A stretch of DNA of 49,446 bases from Paraburkholderia aspalathi (GCF_900116445.1 NZ_FPBH01000048.1:1-49446); one strand, 5' to 3'; positions 1 through 8,788 are shown, counted from the first letter of the stretch. A program made the numbers and translations. The notes: a model not told the origin generated them from the letters alone.

Positions 1-80
1 TCCCGAACAGGACCGTGAAACGACTCCACGCCGATGATAGTGCGGATTCCCGTGTGAAAGTAGGTAATCGTCAGGCTCCC
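1..80 (+). rRNA. rrf: 5S ribosomal RNA, 3' part
   Basis: The first ~80 bases match the 3' two thirds of a betaproteobacterial 5S rRNA, including the CCCGAACAGGACCGTGAAAC and GATGATAGTGCGGATTCCC segments and the closing strand that ends near CAGGCTCCC. The 5' part lies outside the window, so an rRNA operon reads into the window from the left. The exact 3' end (about 80-82) is estimated from memory of related 5S molecules. Confidence 0.93.
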
Positions 81-92
81 CAGCATGACCAG

Positions 93-122
93 AAACCCCA
101 CCCCGCAAAGGTGGGGTTTCTG
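93..122 (+). terminator. rRNA operon intrinsic terminator
   Basis: A perfect 10-bp stem (AAACCCCACC at 93-102 with GGTGGGGTTT at 110-119) surrounds a 7-base loop and ends in a T-rich stretch about ten bases after the 5S rRNA. This is the expected terminator of the rRNA operon. Confidence 0.9.
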
Positions 123-127
123 CGTTT

Positions 128-559
128 ACGGCACGAAACGCAGAGGCAGAACGAGTCTTCTGCCTCCAGCCGGGTCATCACGACGACGATGGCATGCTCA
201 CGCCGGGACTTAGTCCGGGCGTCTGTCCGTCCATCACAATGGTCGGATCTGAAAACATCATTCCGCGCAGCTTTGCCCAATGCGCCTCAGTTCTCCTTGC
301 CTTACTTCTCCCCGATCCGCAGCACGATCGCGTAACCGTTGGCTCTTATCAATTCCGCGACATACATGCGCAGGCTCTCTGCTCTTCTCATTCCTCCCAG
401 AGCACGTGAGATTGGACCCTACTTGCTGAGCGACAGCGCCAAAAAGTAGCTCTCCCGCAGGCGAAAAATCTGCAACAAAAACAGCTTCGCCACCCCTTTT
501 TATTTCCCTCTTGCGCGCGCTTCGTCGCATCGCTTTGCCTTAACATCCGTCCCAGAATA
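128..559. other. Intergenic region, no gene seen
   Basis: About 430 bases between the rRNA terminator and the SOS promoter. Short open frames occur on both strands, but none has a credible ribosome binding site or a recognisable product. I see no repeat or strong hairpin here. Confidence 0.6.
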
Positions 560-575
560 CTGTATAAATATACAG
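560..575 (+). promoter_or_regulatory. LexA (SOS) box before imuA
   Basis: CTGTATAAATATACAG is a perfect palindrome and a full match to the proteobacterial LexA consensus (CTGT, eight AT-rich bases, ACAG). It lies about 70-87 bases before imuA and contains TATAAA, which can serve as the -10 element, so LexA bound here would block the promoter. imuA-imuB-dnaE2 cassettes are known members of the SOS regulon. Confidence 0.95.
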
Positions 576-646
576 TGAAAACTCGTCACCCCATGCTTGC
601 CCGATGCCGGGCAGGGTGGAGTATTCCCTATTGAACGAGCGTGTCT

Positions 647-1486
647 ATGGCAGCAGCGATTCATCTGGCGACGACAGCGTTGTCGTCGAGATTGCGGCGT
701 CAGGTGTGGCAGGGCAATGAGCTTGCCGAGGCGGACTCGCGGGTGATTTCCAGCGGCTATGCTGCGCTGGATCAACTGCTGCCTGGGCAGGGCTGGTCGG
801 CCGGCGGCCTGACAGAGTTATTGATTGAGCACGAAGGAGTCGGCGAACTGCGCCTGCTGGCCCGCGCGCTTCGGCATCTTACGGCACAAGCTGAACGGCA
901 CGTCATGCTCGTGGCGCCCCCTTACCAGCCCTGTGCTTCGGCATTGAGGTCGTGGGGTATCGATGTCGAACGCGTCTTATGGGTGCGTTCGAGTGAAGAC
1001 CAGTCTCTGTGGGCTGCTGCTCAGGCATTGAAGCAGGATGGCATCGGCGCTGTGCTGGTATGGCTACCGAATGCGCGCGCCGATAAGGTTCGGCGTCTGC
1101 AGGTGGCGGCTCAGGAATCGGGATCGCTGGCATTTTTGATCCGGCCTGTCGAGGCAGCCACGCAATCTTCACCGGCGCCATTACGAATGATCTGCGAGCC
1201 GCTCTTGCCGGCCAATGCGCAGACGATCAACCGTCGTGAATGGTTGCAGGAGATTGGTATTTCGATCGACATCTTCAAGCGTCGCGGCCCGCCGTTAGCG
1301 GAGCCTCTGCGTCTCATTTTGCCGTTACAAAGCGTCTTGTTGCCGGAAAGCGGGATCGGTAGCAATCAAGGACGAGAGATCAAACATGTTGTGGATCGCA
1401 GTCACATTGCCACTCTTATCGCTGGAAGCGGTGAAGCCTCTCGAGCCGCTTCCGGATGGTTCGCTCGCGAAGCCGAATCGGTGTGA
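647..1486 (+). CDS. imuA: ImuA, SOS mutagenesis accessory protein
   Basis: First gene of the LexA-controlled translesion cassette. ImuA proteins belong to the RecA/SulA-like superfamily and help ImuB and DnaE2 in error-prone lesion bypass. The N-terminal part (GYAALDQLLPGQGWSAGGLTELL) is the typical entry into the RecA-like fold, but no complete Walker A motif is present, as expected for ImuA. I use ATG 647; a GTG six bases upstream (641) is also possible and neither has a strong Shine-Dalgarno sequence. From ATG 647 the product is about 279 residues. The 3' end overlaps imuB by 101 bases, which indicates translational coupling. The call is supported strongly by gene order and moderately by sequence. 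Confidence 0.88.
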   Translation: MAAAIHLATTALSSRLRRQVWQGNELAEADSRVISSGYAALDQLLPGQGWSAGGLTELLIEHEGVGELRLLARALRHLTAQAERHVMLVAPPYQPCASALRSWGIDVERVLWVRSSEDQSLWAAAQALKQDGIGAVLVWLPNARADKVRRLQVAAQESGSLAFLIRPVEAATQSSPAPLRMICEPLLPANAQTINRREWLQEIGISIDIFKRRGPPLAEPLRLILPLQSVLLPESGIGSNQGREIKHVVDRSHIATLIAGSGEASRAASGWFAREAESV

Positions 1487-3170
1487 GTCCGGCGAGACAA
1501 GCCAACCTCCGGGTGCCGACAGCGTTACCGAGGCGCGCTGCTATGCGTTGGCCGATCACGCGCACATCGTGATGCCGGATTTCGACGCATTGCGTGCCGG
1601 GGTGCACGTGGGGCAATCGCGCTCGTACGCATTGGCCTTGGCGCCCGGTCTCAAGATGCTTGCCGCAGACACAGTCCGCGAAACGCAGGCGTTCGAAGCG
1701 ATGGCGCTCGCTTTGCTGACGTACACCCCGAAGGTGTCGCTCGGGCACGCGCATACCTTGTTGCTGGAAGTCGGCTCCGGCTTGCGGTTGTTTGGCGGCT
1801 TGCGGGCGTTGTTGTCGCAGGTGTCCACGACGGTGGCTGAATTCGGCTATACGGCGCGCATCGCGTGTGCACCGACAGCCTGGGGCGCGTGGTTGTTGGC
1901 TCAGGCGCACGCCGATCGGCAGGGGCATCGTTGGCATGTGATAAAGGAGACGTCGCTTGCTCGGGTCCTCGACCGCTTATCCGTGTTGTTGTTGCCGGTT
2001 TCGCAGGCGGATCGCGATGCGTTTACGCATGTTGGTTGCGCGACACTGGCCGATTTGCGTCAGTTGCCAAGGTCGGGTGTCGTGCGGCGTTTCGGCAGCG
2101 GAATTCTGGATCTGCTGGCGCAGGCATATGGTGCGCGTCCGGATCCGCGCGAATCGTTTCGCGCGCCGGCATCGTTTCATGCTCAGTTGGAGTTGCCGTC
2201 GCGGGTCGACAATGCCGATGCATTACTGTTCGCCGCGCGTCGGCTGATTGTGCAACTGGCCGGATGGTTGAGCGCGCATCATGCAGCGCTCAGTGGTTAT
2301 ACGTTGTTGCTCGAACATGAATTGGCATCCCGTCATGCGCCGAAAACGTCGAGTCTGAAGGTCGCTTGGGCCATACCGTCGCGCGATGCCGAGCATCTGA
2401 TCTGGCTGTTGCGTGAGAAGTTGAATCAGACGGTTCTGGTGGCGCCCGTGATCGAGTTGAAGCTGGTCGCGGATCAGATCGGCGACCATGCAGGGCGGTC
2501 GGACACTTTGTTTCCAATGCCCGAATCAGACGGCGATTCGATCGCACGTCTGCTCGAACGCTTGAGCGCGCGTTTGGGGCCGGAGAACGTGTTGCAGATG
2601 TCGGTGCAGGACGATCATCGGCCCGAGCGGGCAATGCGCGTCGAGGCCTATCAGGCGCAAGCGTTTTCGCGCAAGAAGCGCTCATCTGCGAAGACTAAGA
2701 CAAAAATCAAAGCGGATAAAACCTGGCTGACCGATGAGTTGCAGCACGCTGCATTGGAGAGCGTGGGTGCAGACGACGATGGGGCGAGACACGCGGAACG
2801 CACAGCACACCCAGAGCACATATCCCGAGAGCCCGAAGAAGCGAGCGACGCTAAAAGCAGCTACCTATTCGTAACACAAGCGGCCGATGCTCAAGCCTCA
2901 CTCGATCTGCCCGACAGTGCATTGCCATCACAGCCTCGCCCCGTCTGGATGCTCGACAAACCGCTGCACCTGATGATGCGCGACCAGCGGCCGATCTATC
3001 GTCGGCCACTGAAAATGCTCACGCGTACCGAACGGATTGAAGCAGGGTGGTGGGACGGTAACCTCGTCGAACGGGATTACTACGTTGCGGCAGACGATCG
3101 TGGGCATATGTTCTGGGTGTACCGGGAACGCCTTGGCGGCGAGTGGTATCTGCAGGGTTTATTCGGCTGA
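1386..3170 (+). CDS. imuB: ImuB, catalytically inactive Y-family polymerase homologue
   Basis: ImuB bridges ImuA, DnaE2 and the sliding clamp in induced mutagenesis. The start MLWIAVTLPLLSLEA is characteristic. Residues about 50-410 follow the Y-family layout, but the acidic catalytic residues of active polymerases are not evident. QLELPS near residues 267-272 is a candidate clamp-binding or conserved linker motif. The C terminus (GWWDGNLVERDYYV to the end) is the typical ImuB tail. At 594 residues it is roughly 100 longer than usual. The excess is a charged, low-complexity insert at about 428-512, rich in Lys, Ala, Glu and Asp. The gene starts inside imuA and stops five bases before dnaE2. 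Confidence 0.92.
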   Translation: MLWIAVTLPLLSLEAVKPLEPLPDGSLAKPNRCESGETSQPPGADSVTEARCYALADHAHIVMPDFDALRAGVHVGQSRSYALALAPGLKMLAADTVRETQAFEAMALALLTYTPKVSLGHAHTLLLEVGSGLRLFGGLRALLSQVSTTVAEFGYTARIACAPTAWGAWLLAQAHADRQGHRWHVIKETSLARVLDRLSVLLLPVSQADRDAFTHVGCATLADLRQLPRSGVVRRFGSGILDLLAQAYGARPDPRESFRAPASFHAQLELPSRVDNADALLFAARRLIVQLAGWLSAHHAALSGYTLLLEHELASRHAPKTSSLKVAWAIPSRDAEHLIWLLREKLNQTVLVAPVIELKLVADQIGDHAGRSDTLFPMPESDGDSIARLLERLSARLGPENVLQMSVQDDHRPERAMRVEAYQAQAFSRKKRSSAKTKTKIKADKTWLTDELQHAALESVGADDDGARHAERTAHPEHISREPEEASDAKSSYLFVTQAADAQASLDLPDSALPSQPRPVWMLDKPLHLMMRDQRPIYRRPLKMLTRTERIEAGWWDGNLVERDYYVAADDRGHMFWVYRERLGGEWYLQGLFG

Positions 3171-3175
3171 GCATC

Positions 3176-6100
3176 ATGGCAGATTCCCAAGTCTCAGGTT
3201 CATTGGAGCAGGCGCTTGTGCCCCAATTGCCTCCGTATGCGGAGTTGCACTGCCTGACTAATTTTTCGTTTCTGCGTGGCGCTTCGCACCCGCATGAACT
3301 GGTCGAGCAGGCGATGTCGTGCGGTTATAGCGCGCTCGCGATCACCGATGAATGCTCGCTGGCGGGCGTCGTGCGCGCGCACACGGCGGTGAAAGAAATC
3401 GAACAGGAGCGGGAGCGCCAACGGAAGGAGCGCGATGACAAGGCGAAAACCGCGCAGGCAGGAGCGGCTTTGGAAGAAGCAGTAGAGCCGGCGGCCGCGA
3501 AGCCAACGTGCACCCCACAAGCAACCACCCAACAAGCAACCACCGAGCCAGAAACCCCTGACCAAGAGAAGCTAAAACCCATCCCCCACCTCATCATCGG
3601 CAGCGAACTCAATCTAACCGACGATGCAGGCGAGCCATTCTGCACACTGGTTGCGCTCGCAACCAATCGCAATGGTTACGGCAACCTTTCCGAACTGATC
3701 ACGCTGGCCCGTTCGCGTGCAGACAAAGGCAGCTATCGCCTCGGTCCATCCGACTTCACCGACTCGCTACCGCATCTCGAGCATCTCAAAGCCTTGCCCG
3801 ATTGCCTCCTGATCCTCGTGCCGCAGCGCACGGCGACGCTCTCGCACACATTGCGTTGTGTGCACTGGCTGGCATCGTTCGCGCCGCAACGCTCATGGAT
3901 CGCACTCGAACTTTGGCAAACCGGTAGCGACGATCTTCAGATCGACGCATTGCGAATGATTTCAAAAGCGAGTGGTTTGCCTTTGGTCGCAGCAGGAGGC
4001 GTCCTGATGCATGTGCGATCGCGCAAGCCGTTGCAGGACACCCTAACCGCGATTGGCCTCGTCACACCGCTATCGGCATGTGGTCACGCGCTCGAGGCCA
4101 ATGCCGAACGGCATATGCGTACTCGCGTGCGGCTCGGCAAACTGTATCCACGCGACACGCTCGAGGAAACGCTGCGTATCGCCGCCCTGTGTCGCTTCTC
4201 GCTCGACGAACTCAAGTACGAGTATCCGGAAGAACTGGTGCCCGCCGGTGAATCGCCATCAAGCTATCTGCGCAAACTGGTCATGGCCGGCGCGATGGAG
4301 CGCTGGCCGAAGGGAATAGATCTCAAACGAATCGATCAGATCGAGAAAGAGCTGCAACTGATCGCCGACCTGAAATACGAAAAGTACTTCCTGACGGTAC
4401 AGGATATCGTGAGCTTCGCGCGCTCCAGAAACATTCTCTGTCAGGGACGAGGCTCAGCGGCCAATTCGATCGTGTGCTACTGCCTGCACGTGACGGAAAT
4501 TGATCCGGTGCACATGAACATGCTAATCGAACGGTTCATCTCGCGTGCGCGTAACGAACCGCCTGATATTGACATCGATTTCGAACATCAGCGTCGGGAG
4601 GAGGTGATTCAATATATTTATGGGAAGTACGGCCGTCATCGCGCGGCGCTCACTGCAACGCTGATCACCTATCACGCCCGCAGTGCGCTGAAGGACGTCG
4701 GCAAGGCGTTAGGGCTCGAAGCGTCATTGATCGAGCGAATCAGTAAATCGCAGCAGTGGTGGGACGGCACGGATGCGGTCGCCAAATATCTGGCCGAAGC
4801 GGGCTTCGCTGCCAACTCGCACATCACGCAGAATCTGATTCGCCTCACCAAAGAGTTGCGCAACTTTCCGCGTCATCTGTCGCAACACGTCGGCGGCTTT
4901 GTGATCGCGAAAGACAAGTTGTCACGGCTAGTACCTATCGAGAACGCGACGATGAAAGACCGCAGCGTAATTGAGTGGGATAAGGACGACATCGATGCGC
5001 TCGATCTATTGAAAGTCGACGTGCTGGCGCTCGGCATGTTGTCGGCGATTCGTCGTGCGCTGGAATTCGTCGCCTTGCGGCGCGGTTTGCTGAAATTCAG
5101 GATGCAGGATATTCCGCGCGAAGATCGCGGTGTCTACGAAATGTGCGGTCATGCCGATACGATCGGCGTATTCCAGATCGAATCGCGTGCGCAGCAAAGC
5201 ATGCTGCCGCGGCTGAAACCGAACAAGTACTACGATCTTGTGATCGAAGTTGCGATCGTGCGGCCCGGACCGATCCAGGGCGGCATGGTGCATCCGTACC
5301 TGCGTCGCAAGCAGGGTCTGGAGGCGGTGGACTACGCTAAAGATGAGTTACGCCCCGTGCTCGAGCGCACGCTCGGCGTACCGATTTTCCAGGAGCAGGT
5401 GATGCACCTCGCGATGGTTGCCGCGCTCTACACCGGCGAGCAGGCCGATCAATTGCGGCGCGCGATGGCCGCGTGGCGGCGCACCGGCAATCTGGCGAAG
5501 TATCAGCAGGATCTGACTGACCGCATGTCGGCGCGCGGCTACGAAAAGGAGTTCATCGCGCGCATCTGCAAACAGATCGAAGGCTTCGGCGAATATGGTT
5601 TTCCTGAAAGCCATGCGGCGAGCTTTGCCTTGCTCGTCTATCTCAGCGCGTGGTTGAAACGTTATGAGCCGGCCGCCTTTCTGGCGGGGTTGCTGAACAG
5701 CCAGCCGTTGGGATTTTATTCGCCGTCGCAACTCGTGCAGGATGCCAGGCGTCACGGCGTCCAGGTGTTGCCGCCGGACGTAACCTTGAGCGATTGGGAG
5801 TCGACCTTCGAAAGACGCGGCCATGAAGGGCAGCGGATTTCATCGAGCGAGACCTGTTTGCGTCGTCAGCAGGGCGCATTGTCTGCACAGCAATTCCGTG
5901 ACATGTCGTTGCGGCGCTTCACATTGGCCCGGACGATCCGGCGTGCGGCAAAACAGCTGACCGCCCGCGTATTTCAATCGTCGAAAACCTATGGTGCACG
6001 CGGTCCGGCAGTACGCATCGGCATGCATCTGATCAAAGGTCTTTCGCAGGTAGCGGCCGAACGCATTATGGCGGCTCGCAGCGACGCGCAGTTTACCGAC

Positions 6101-6790
6101 GTCGACGATCTGGCGCGTCGCGCGGCATTGACGCGGCGCGATCTCGAAGCGCTGGCCGCGGCGAACGCGCTGGTCAGCATTGCGGGCCATCGGCGCGAAG
6201 CGTGGTGGCAGGTGACCGCGCAGCACACGGTACCCAAGCTGCTGCGCGATGCGCCGATCGCCGAAGCGCCGTTGACATTGCCGCAGGCAACAGAAAGTCG
6301 CGAGATCGTCGACGACTACGCGAGCATCGGCCTCACGCTCAATCGTCATCCGCTCGCGCTATTGCGCGAGCGTCTTGCCAAGCAGCGTTTTCGCACGGCC
6401 GCAGAACTTGCCGCGTGCGGACACGGCACGCTGGCACGCGCCTGCGGCATCGTTACCGTGCGGCAGCGGCCGGGCACGGCAAACGGCACCGTGTTCGTTT
6501 CCATCGAAGATGAAACCGGTTCGATCAATGTGATCGTCTGGCCGGCGCTGGTGGAAAAACAGCGCAAGGTACTGCTGGGTTCATCCTTGCTGGCGGTGTA
6601 TGGCGTCTTGCAGCGTGACGACGGCGTTTCTACCGGCGGTGACAGCGCCGGCAATGCGATGAACGCAAGTAAAACGGGCAACGCGAAACGGAAACAGAAG
6701 GGCGAGGTGATCCATCTCGTCGCGCATCGACTTGAAGATCACAGCGACTGGCTCGGCGAACTGGCTACGGCGAGCCGTGATTTTCATTGA
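3176..6790 (+). CDS. dnaE2: DnaE2, error-prone DNA polymerase III alpha subunit
   Basis: This C-family polymerase performs translesion synthesis with ImuA and ImuB. The N-terminal PHP domain begins YAELHCLTNFSFLRGASHP. The catalytic aspartates lie in PDIDIDF at residues 463-469, and an OB-fold region is near the C terminus (GSINVIVWPALVEKQRKVL). ATG 3176, five bases after imuB, gives 1204 residues; an in-frame GTG at 3143 would overlap imuB. The protein is about 100 residues longer than usual. One insert is a Lys/Glu then Pro/Gln/Thr-rich stretch at about 75-130 inside the PHP domain. A second Arg-rich, hydrophilic stretch follows at about 895-950. The last 7 bases overlap the convergent reductase gene. 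Confidence 0.95.
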   Translation: MADSQVSGSLEQALVPQLPPYAELHCLTNFSFLRGASHPHELVEQAMSCGYSALAITDECSLAGVVRAHTAVKEIEQERERQRKERDDKAKTAQAGAALEEAVEPAAAKPTCTPQATTQQATTEPETPDQEKLKPIPHLIIGSELNLTDDAGEPFCTLVALATNRNGYGNLSELITLARSRADKGSYRLGPSDFTDSLPHLEHLKALPDCLLILVPQRTATLSHTLRCVHWLASFAPQRSWIALELWQTGSDDLQIDALRMISKASGLPLVAAGGVLMHVRSRKPLQDTLTAIGLVTPLSACGHALEANAERHMRTRVRLGKLYPRDTLEETLRIAALCRFSLDELKYEYPEELVPAGESPSSYLRKLVMAGAMERWPKGIDLKRIDQIEKELQLIADLKYEKYFLTVQDIVSFARSRNILCQGRGSAANSIVCYCLHVTEIDPVHMNMLIERFISRARNEPPDIDIDFEHQRREEVIQYIYGKYGRHRAALTATLITYHARSALKDVGKALGLEASLIERISKSQQWWDGTDAVAKYLAEAGFAANSHITQNLIRLTKELRNFPRHLSQHVGGFVIAKDKLSRLVPIENATMKDRSVIEWDKDDIDALDLLKVDVLALGMLSAIRRALEFVALRRGLLKFRMQDIPREDRGVYEMCGHADTIGVFQIESRAQQSMLPRLKPNKYYDLVIEVAIVRPGPIQGGMVHPYLRRKQGLEAVDYAKDELRPVLERTLGVPIFQEQVMHLAMVAALYTGEQADQLRRAMAAWRRTGNLAKYQQDLTDRMSARGYEKEFIARICKQIEGFGEYGFPESHAASFALLVYLSAWLKRYEPAAFLAGLLNSQPLGFYSPSQLVQDARRHGVQVLPPDVTLSDWESTFERRGHEGQRISSSETCLRRQQGALSAQQFRDMSLRRFTLARTIRRAAKQLTARVFQSSKTYGARGPAVRIGMHLIKGLSQVAAERIMAARSDAQFTDVDDLARRAALTRRDLEALAAANALVSIAGHRREAWWQVTAQHTVPKLLRDAPIAEAPLTLPQATESREIVDDYASIGLTLNRHPLALLRERLAKQRFRTAAELAACGHGTLARACGIVTVRQRPGTANGTVFVSIEDETGSINVIVWPALVEKQRKVLLGSSLLAVYGVLQRDDGVSTGGDSAGNAMNASKTGNAKRKQKGEVIHLVAHRLEDHSDWLGELATASRDFH

Positions 6791-7716
6791 GGCTGATCTG
6801 CCGCCGGCTCGCCCCGCCATGGAAATGCGGCCAGCACTTGCCGGATCGCAACGTCGAACGGCGTGCGGCGACCAATGCCGAGCGCCTCGAGCCGGTCCGA
6901 CGCCAGGTGGCAGTTATGCGGACGCGGCGTCGCGTCGGTGGGCGTATGTTGTGGCGTCAGTTGCGCATCCAGTTGCAGTGCTTCGGCCAGCCGCACGGCG
7001 ATTTCATACTTGTTCATCGGCTCATCCCCCGACCATTGCACGATGCCGCCGATCGCATCGCCACGCGCATGTCGTTCGAGCATCTGCCGGATCACGAACG
7101 CGACGTCCGGCGTAAAGGTCGGGTAGCGAATCGCCCATGCATCCATGATCGCGGCTTTGCCCTCGCGTGAAGCCGACGCGGCAATCGCCGGCACGAGACT
7201 CGTCACCGCCGATTCTGCCCAATCGACGATCGGCCCATAGAGCAGCGGCAAACGCAGCACGCAGCCGAGATCGGTAGATTCCGTCAGCGCGCGCTCGCCT
7301 TCGAGTTTGCTGCGCCCATAGGCATTGAGCGGCGCGGGCGCGGAATCGTGCTGATAGGGCGGGCGGGTGCCGTCGAACACATAATCGGTTGAGATCGAGA
7401 GCGTCCACGCGCCGCGCCGCGTTGCCGCCGTGGCCAGGGTGCGCACCGCATCGACGTTCAACGCCCGGGCGAGCGCCGGATCGTGCTCGCACACATCCGG
7501 CCGACGCTCTGCTGCGGCAATCACGAGCGCGTCCGGCGCTTCACGCTCGACAAATTGCTCGACCGCCCGCGCATCGCGAATATCCAGCGCGACCGTGTTC
7601 GGCCCCGGCCGGCTGAACGCCGTGGCGACAACTTGCCAATCAGCCTGCTGCGCCAGTTCGTCGACGAGAGCCCGGCCGAGCAGTCCGGAAGCACCAATGA
7701 CGGCAACTTTGAACAT
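6784..7716 (-). CDS. RmlD-like NAD(P)-dependent sugar/nucleotide reductase
   Basis: An extended short-chain dehydrogenase of the RmlD (dTDP-4-dehydrorhamnose reductase) superfamily, 310 residues. The N terminus MFKVAVIGASGLLGRAL holds the GxxGxxG nucleotide-binding loop, STDYVFDG is the conserved catalytic-serine region, and YGRSK supplies the Tyr-x-x-x-Lys pair. The C-terminal half (GIVQWSGDEPMNKYEIAVRLAEAL) is typical of the family. No rhamnose pathway genes (rmlA, rmlB, rmlC) lie nearby, so a role in dTDP-rhamnose synthesis is unlikely. Stand-alone relatives include proteins resembling the methionine adenosyltransferase beta subunit. The substrate is unknown. It is convergent with dnaE2 and ends 13 bases upstream of copZ's stop codon side, suggesting possible co-transcription behind copZ. 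Confidence 0.85.
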   Translation of the reverse strand: MFKVAVIGASGLLGRALVDELAQQADWQVVATAFSRPGPNTVALDIRDARAVEQFVEREAPDALVIAAAERRPDVCEHDPALARALNVDAVRTLATAATRRGAWTLSISTDYVFDGTRPPYQHDSAPAPLNAYGRSKLEGERALTESTDLGCVLRLPLLYGPIVDWAESAVTSLVPAIAASASREGKAAIMDAWAIRYPTFTPDVAFVIRQMLERHARGDAIGGIVQWSGDEPMNKYEIAVRLAEALQLDAQLTPQHTPTDATPRPHNCHLASDRLEALGIGRRTPFDVAIRQVLAAFPWRGEPAADQPQ

Positions 7717-7729
7717 AACGGTCGCTCGC

Positions 7730-7948
7730 TTAGCGGGCTGGGCCGCTGGTCACGCCGGTCACCGTGTAACCGGCCTCGTCGATTGCGGCTTTGAGCGTGT
7801 CGACCGGTTGTGCCGATTCGACTGCCACGCGGCCGGATGCCAGATCGACCTCGACCTGAGCGGCGCCATCGTGTTCACGGATCGCGTTCGTGACCGCAGC
7901 CACGCAATGCTGGCAGCTCATGCCTTCTACCTGGAATTCGATCGTCAT
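7730..7948 (-). CDS. copZ: CopZ-like copper chaperone (HMA domain)
   Basis: A 72-residue single heavy-metal-associated domain. The metal-binding motif MSCQHC has cysteines at residues 12 and 15, and the length fits a free cytosolic copper(I) chaperone. The start ATG at 7948 is preceded by GAGG at a suitable distance. It is divergent from cueR, with a CueR-type dyad between them, which supports copper rather than mercury or cadmium. No copper-exporting P-type ATPase gene lies next to it here, so its partner must be encoded elsewhere. The reductase gene follows 13 bases downstream on the same strand. Confidence 0.9.
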   Translation of the reverse strand: MTIEFQVEGMSCQHCVAAVTNAIREHDGAAQVEVDLASGRVAVESAQPVDTLKAAIDEAGYTVTGVTSGPAR

Positions 7949-8015
7949 CGGGATTGCCTCAAAAAAATGAATATTGCGATGCTTGAATTATGCCTGCCGA
8001 TGCGCAATTGAGTGG

Positions 8016-8046
8016 CTGACCTTCCCACTATGGGAAGGTGTACGAT
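8016..8046 (+). promoter_or_regulatory. CueR operator within the cueR promoter
   Basis: The dyad ACCTTCCC (8019-8026) and GGGAAGGT (8032-8039) with a 5-base centre is a near-perfect CueR-type box. It sits between a plausible -35 (CTGACC, 8016-8021) and -10 (TACGAT, 8041-8046) with a 19-bp spacer, the overlong spacing that MerR-family activators correct by distorting DNA. The good promoter elements face cueR; elements for copZ on the other strand are weak, so copZ may share the site less efficiently. Confidence 0.85.
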
Positions 8047-8071
8047 CGACGCACACACTGGGGAAACAGTC

Positions 8072-8494
8072 ATGAACATCGGTGAAGCGGCCCGCGCCTC
8101 GGGCGTCACGGCGAAGATGATTCGCTACTACGAAAGCGTGGGCCTGTTGGCGGCGAAGGCGCGTACGAGCGCTGGCTATCGCGTATACGGGCCGCAAGAG
8201 GTTCATTCGCTGCGTTTTATTCGGCAGGCGCGCCGTCTTGGTTTTCTGGTCGAAGACATCCGCCGCTTGCTGGCGCTGTGGCACGACCGGTCGCGCGCCA
8301 GCGCCGAAGTGAAGGCGATTGCGCTAGAGCACGTTGCGGAGCTCGATCGCCGTATCAACGAACTGACCGACATGCGCGACACATTGGCGCATCTGGCGGA
8401 CCATTGTCACGGCGACGAGCGCCCGGATTGCCCGATTATCGAGCGGCTCGCCGATACCGATCTGGTGTCGGGGAAGGGTTGTCATCCGATCTGA
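8072..8494 (+). CDS. cueR: CueR, copper-responsive MerR-family activator
   Basis: A 140-residue MerR-family regulator. The N-terminal winged helix (MNIGEAARASGVTAKMIRYYESVGLL) is followed by a dimerisation helix and a metal loop, CHGDERPDCPII. The loop cysteines fall at residues 112 and 120, the same numbers as in E. coli CueR, which indicates sensing of monovalent copper, silver or gold. ATG 8072 is the start that gives the canonical N terminus; an upstream in-frame GTG at 8012 would place the operator inside the gene. It is divergent from copZ, and its own promoter contains the operator, so autoregulation is likely. Confidence 0.94.
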   Translation: MNIGEAARASGVTAKMIRYYESVGLLAAKARTSAGYRVYGPQEVHSLRFIRQARRLGFLVEDIRRLLALWHDRSRASAEVKAIALEHVAELDRRINELTDMRDTLAHLADHCHGDERPDCPIIERLADTDLVSGKGCHPI

Positions 8495-8544
8495 AAGCGC
8501 GGAGTGCAACCTGTCGAGGACGTTATCGCAACCGAGCCTCAAAA

Positions 8545-8561
8545 AGCACCTAAATGGTGCA
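8545..8561. promoter_or_regulatory. NtrC-like enhancer site 1
   Basis: The 17-mer around GCACCTAAATGGTGC matches the NtrC consensus TGCACCAAAATGGTGCA at all but two positions and is an inverted repeat of GCACC and GGTGC. It lies about 150 bases before the predicted sigma-54 start. The match is direct; binding is inferred. Confidence 0.55.
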
Positions 8562-8630
8562 ATTTAATGTGGGGCAGCATCAATCGCCGCAAGAAAATCG
8601 TCTTGAATTCAGATAAATCAACAGCTTAAG

Positions 8631-8647
8631 TGCACCACGGGCGTGCA
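8631..8647. promoter_or_regulatory. NtrC-like enhancer site 2 (weaker)
   Basis: TGCACCACGGGCGTGCA keeps 12 of 17 consensus positions, with both TGCAC arms intact. It is 86 bases from site 1. A further GTGCACC follows directly (8644-8650) and forms part of another imperfect inverted repeat ending in TGCAC near 8669. Confidence 0.45.
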
Positions 8648-8675
8648 CCATTCCAAAACGGAATGCACGTCATGC

Positions 8676-8691
8676 GGGCATTTCACTAGCA
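8676..8691 (+). promoter_or_regulatory. Candidate sigma-54 promoter for the DUF3563 gene
   Basis: GGGCAT, five bases, then TAGCA keeps the invariant GG and GC dinucleotides with the required ten-base gap (consensus TGGCAC, N5, TTGCA). Transcription would start near 8702, about 87 bases before the gene. A TATAAT at 8709-8714 could instead be a sigma-70 -10 element, but no good -35 is found at the right spacing. Confidence 0.45.
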
Positions 8692-8788
8692 AGGTTGCAC
8701 CATAGGGCTATAATCCGGGTTAACCCTTTTACGGGAAATCCCTGATGCCGAACTCACCGGGGATTCAATCTGATCCTTGGAGAACATC

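Noticed and set aside
903..1365. Open frames on the minus strand inside imuA and imuB
   Set aside because: They follow the codon bias of the coding strand and show no start signals or recognisable domains; they are shadows of the real genes.
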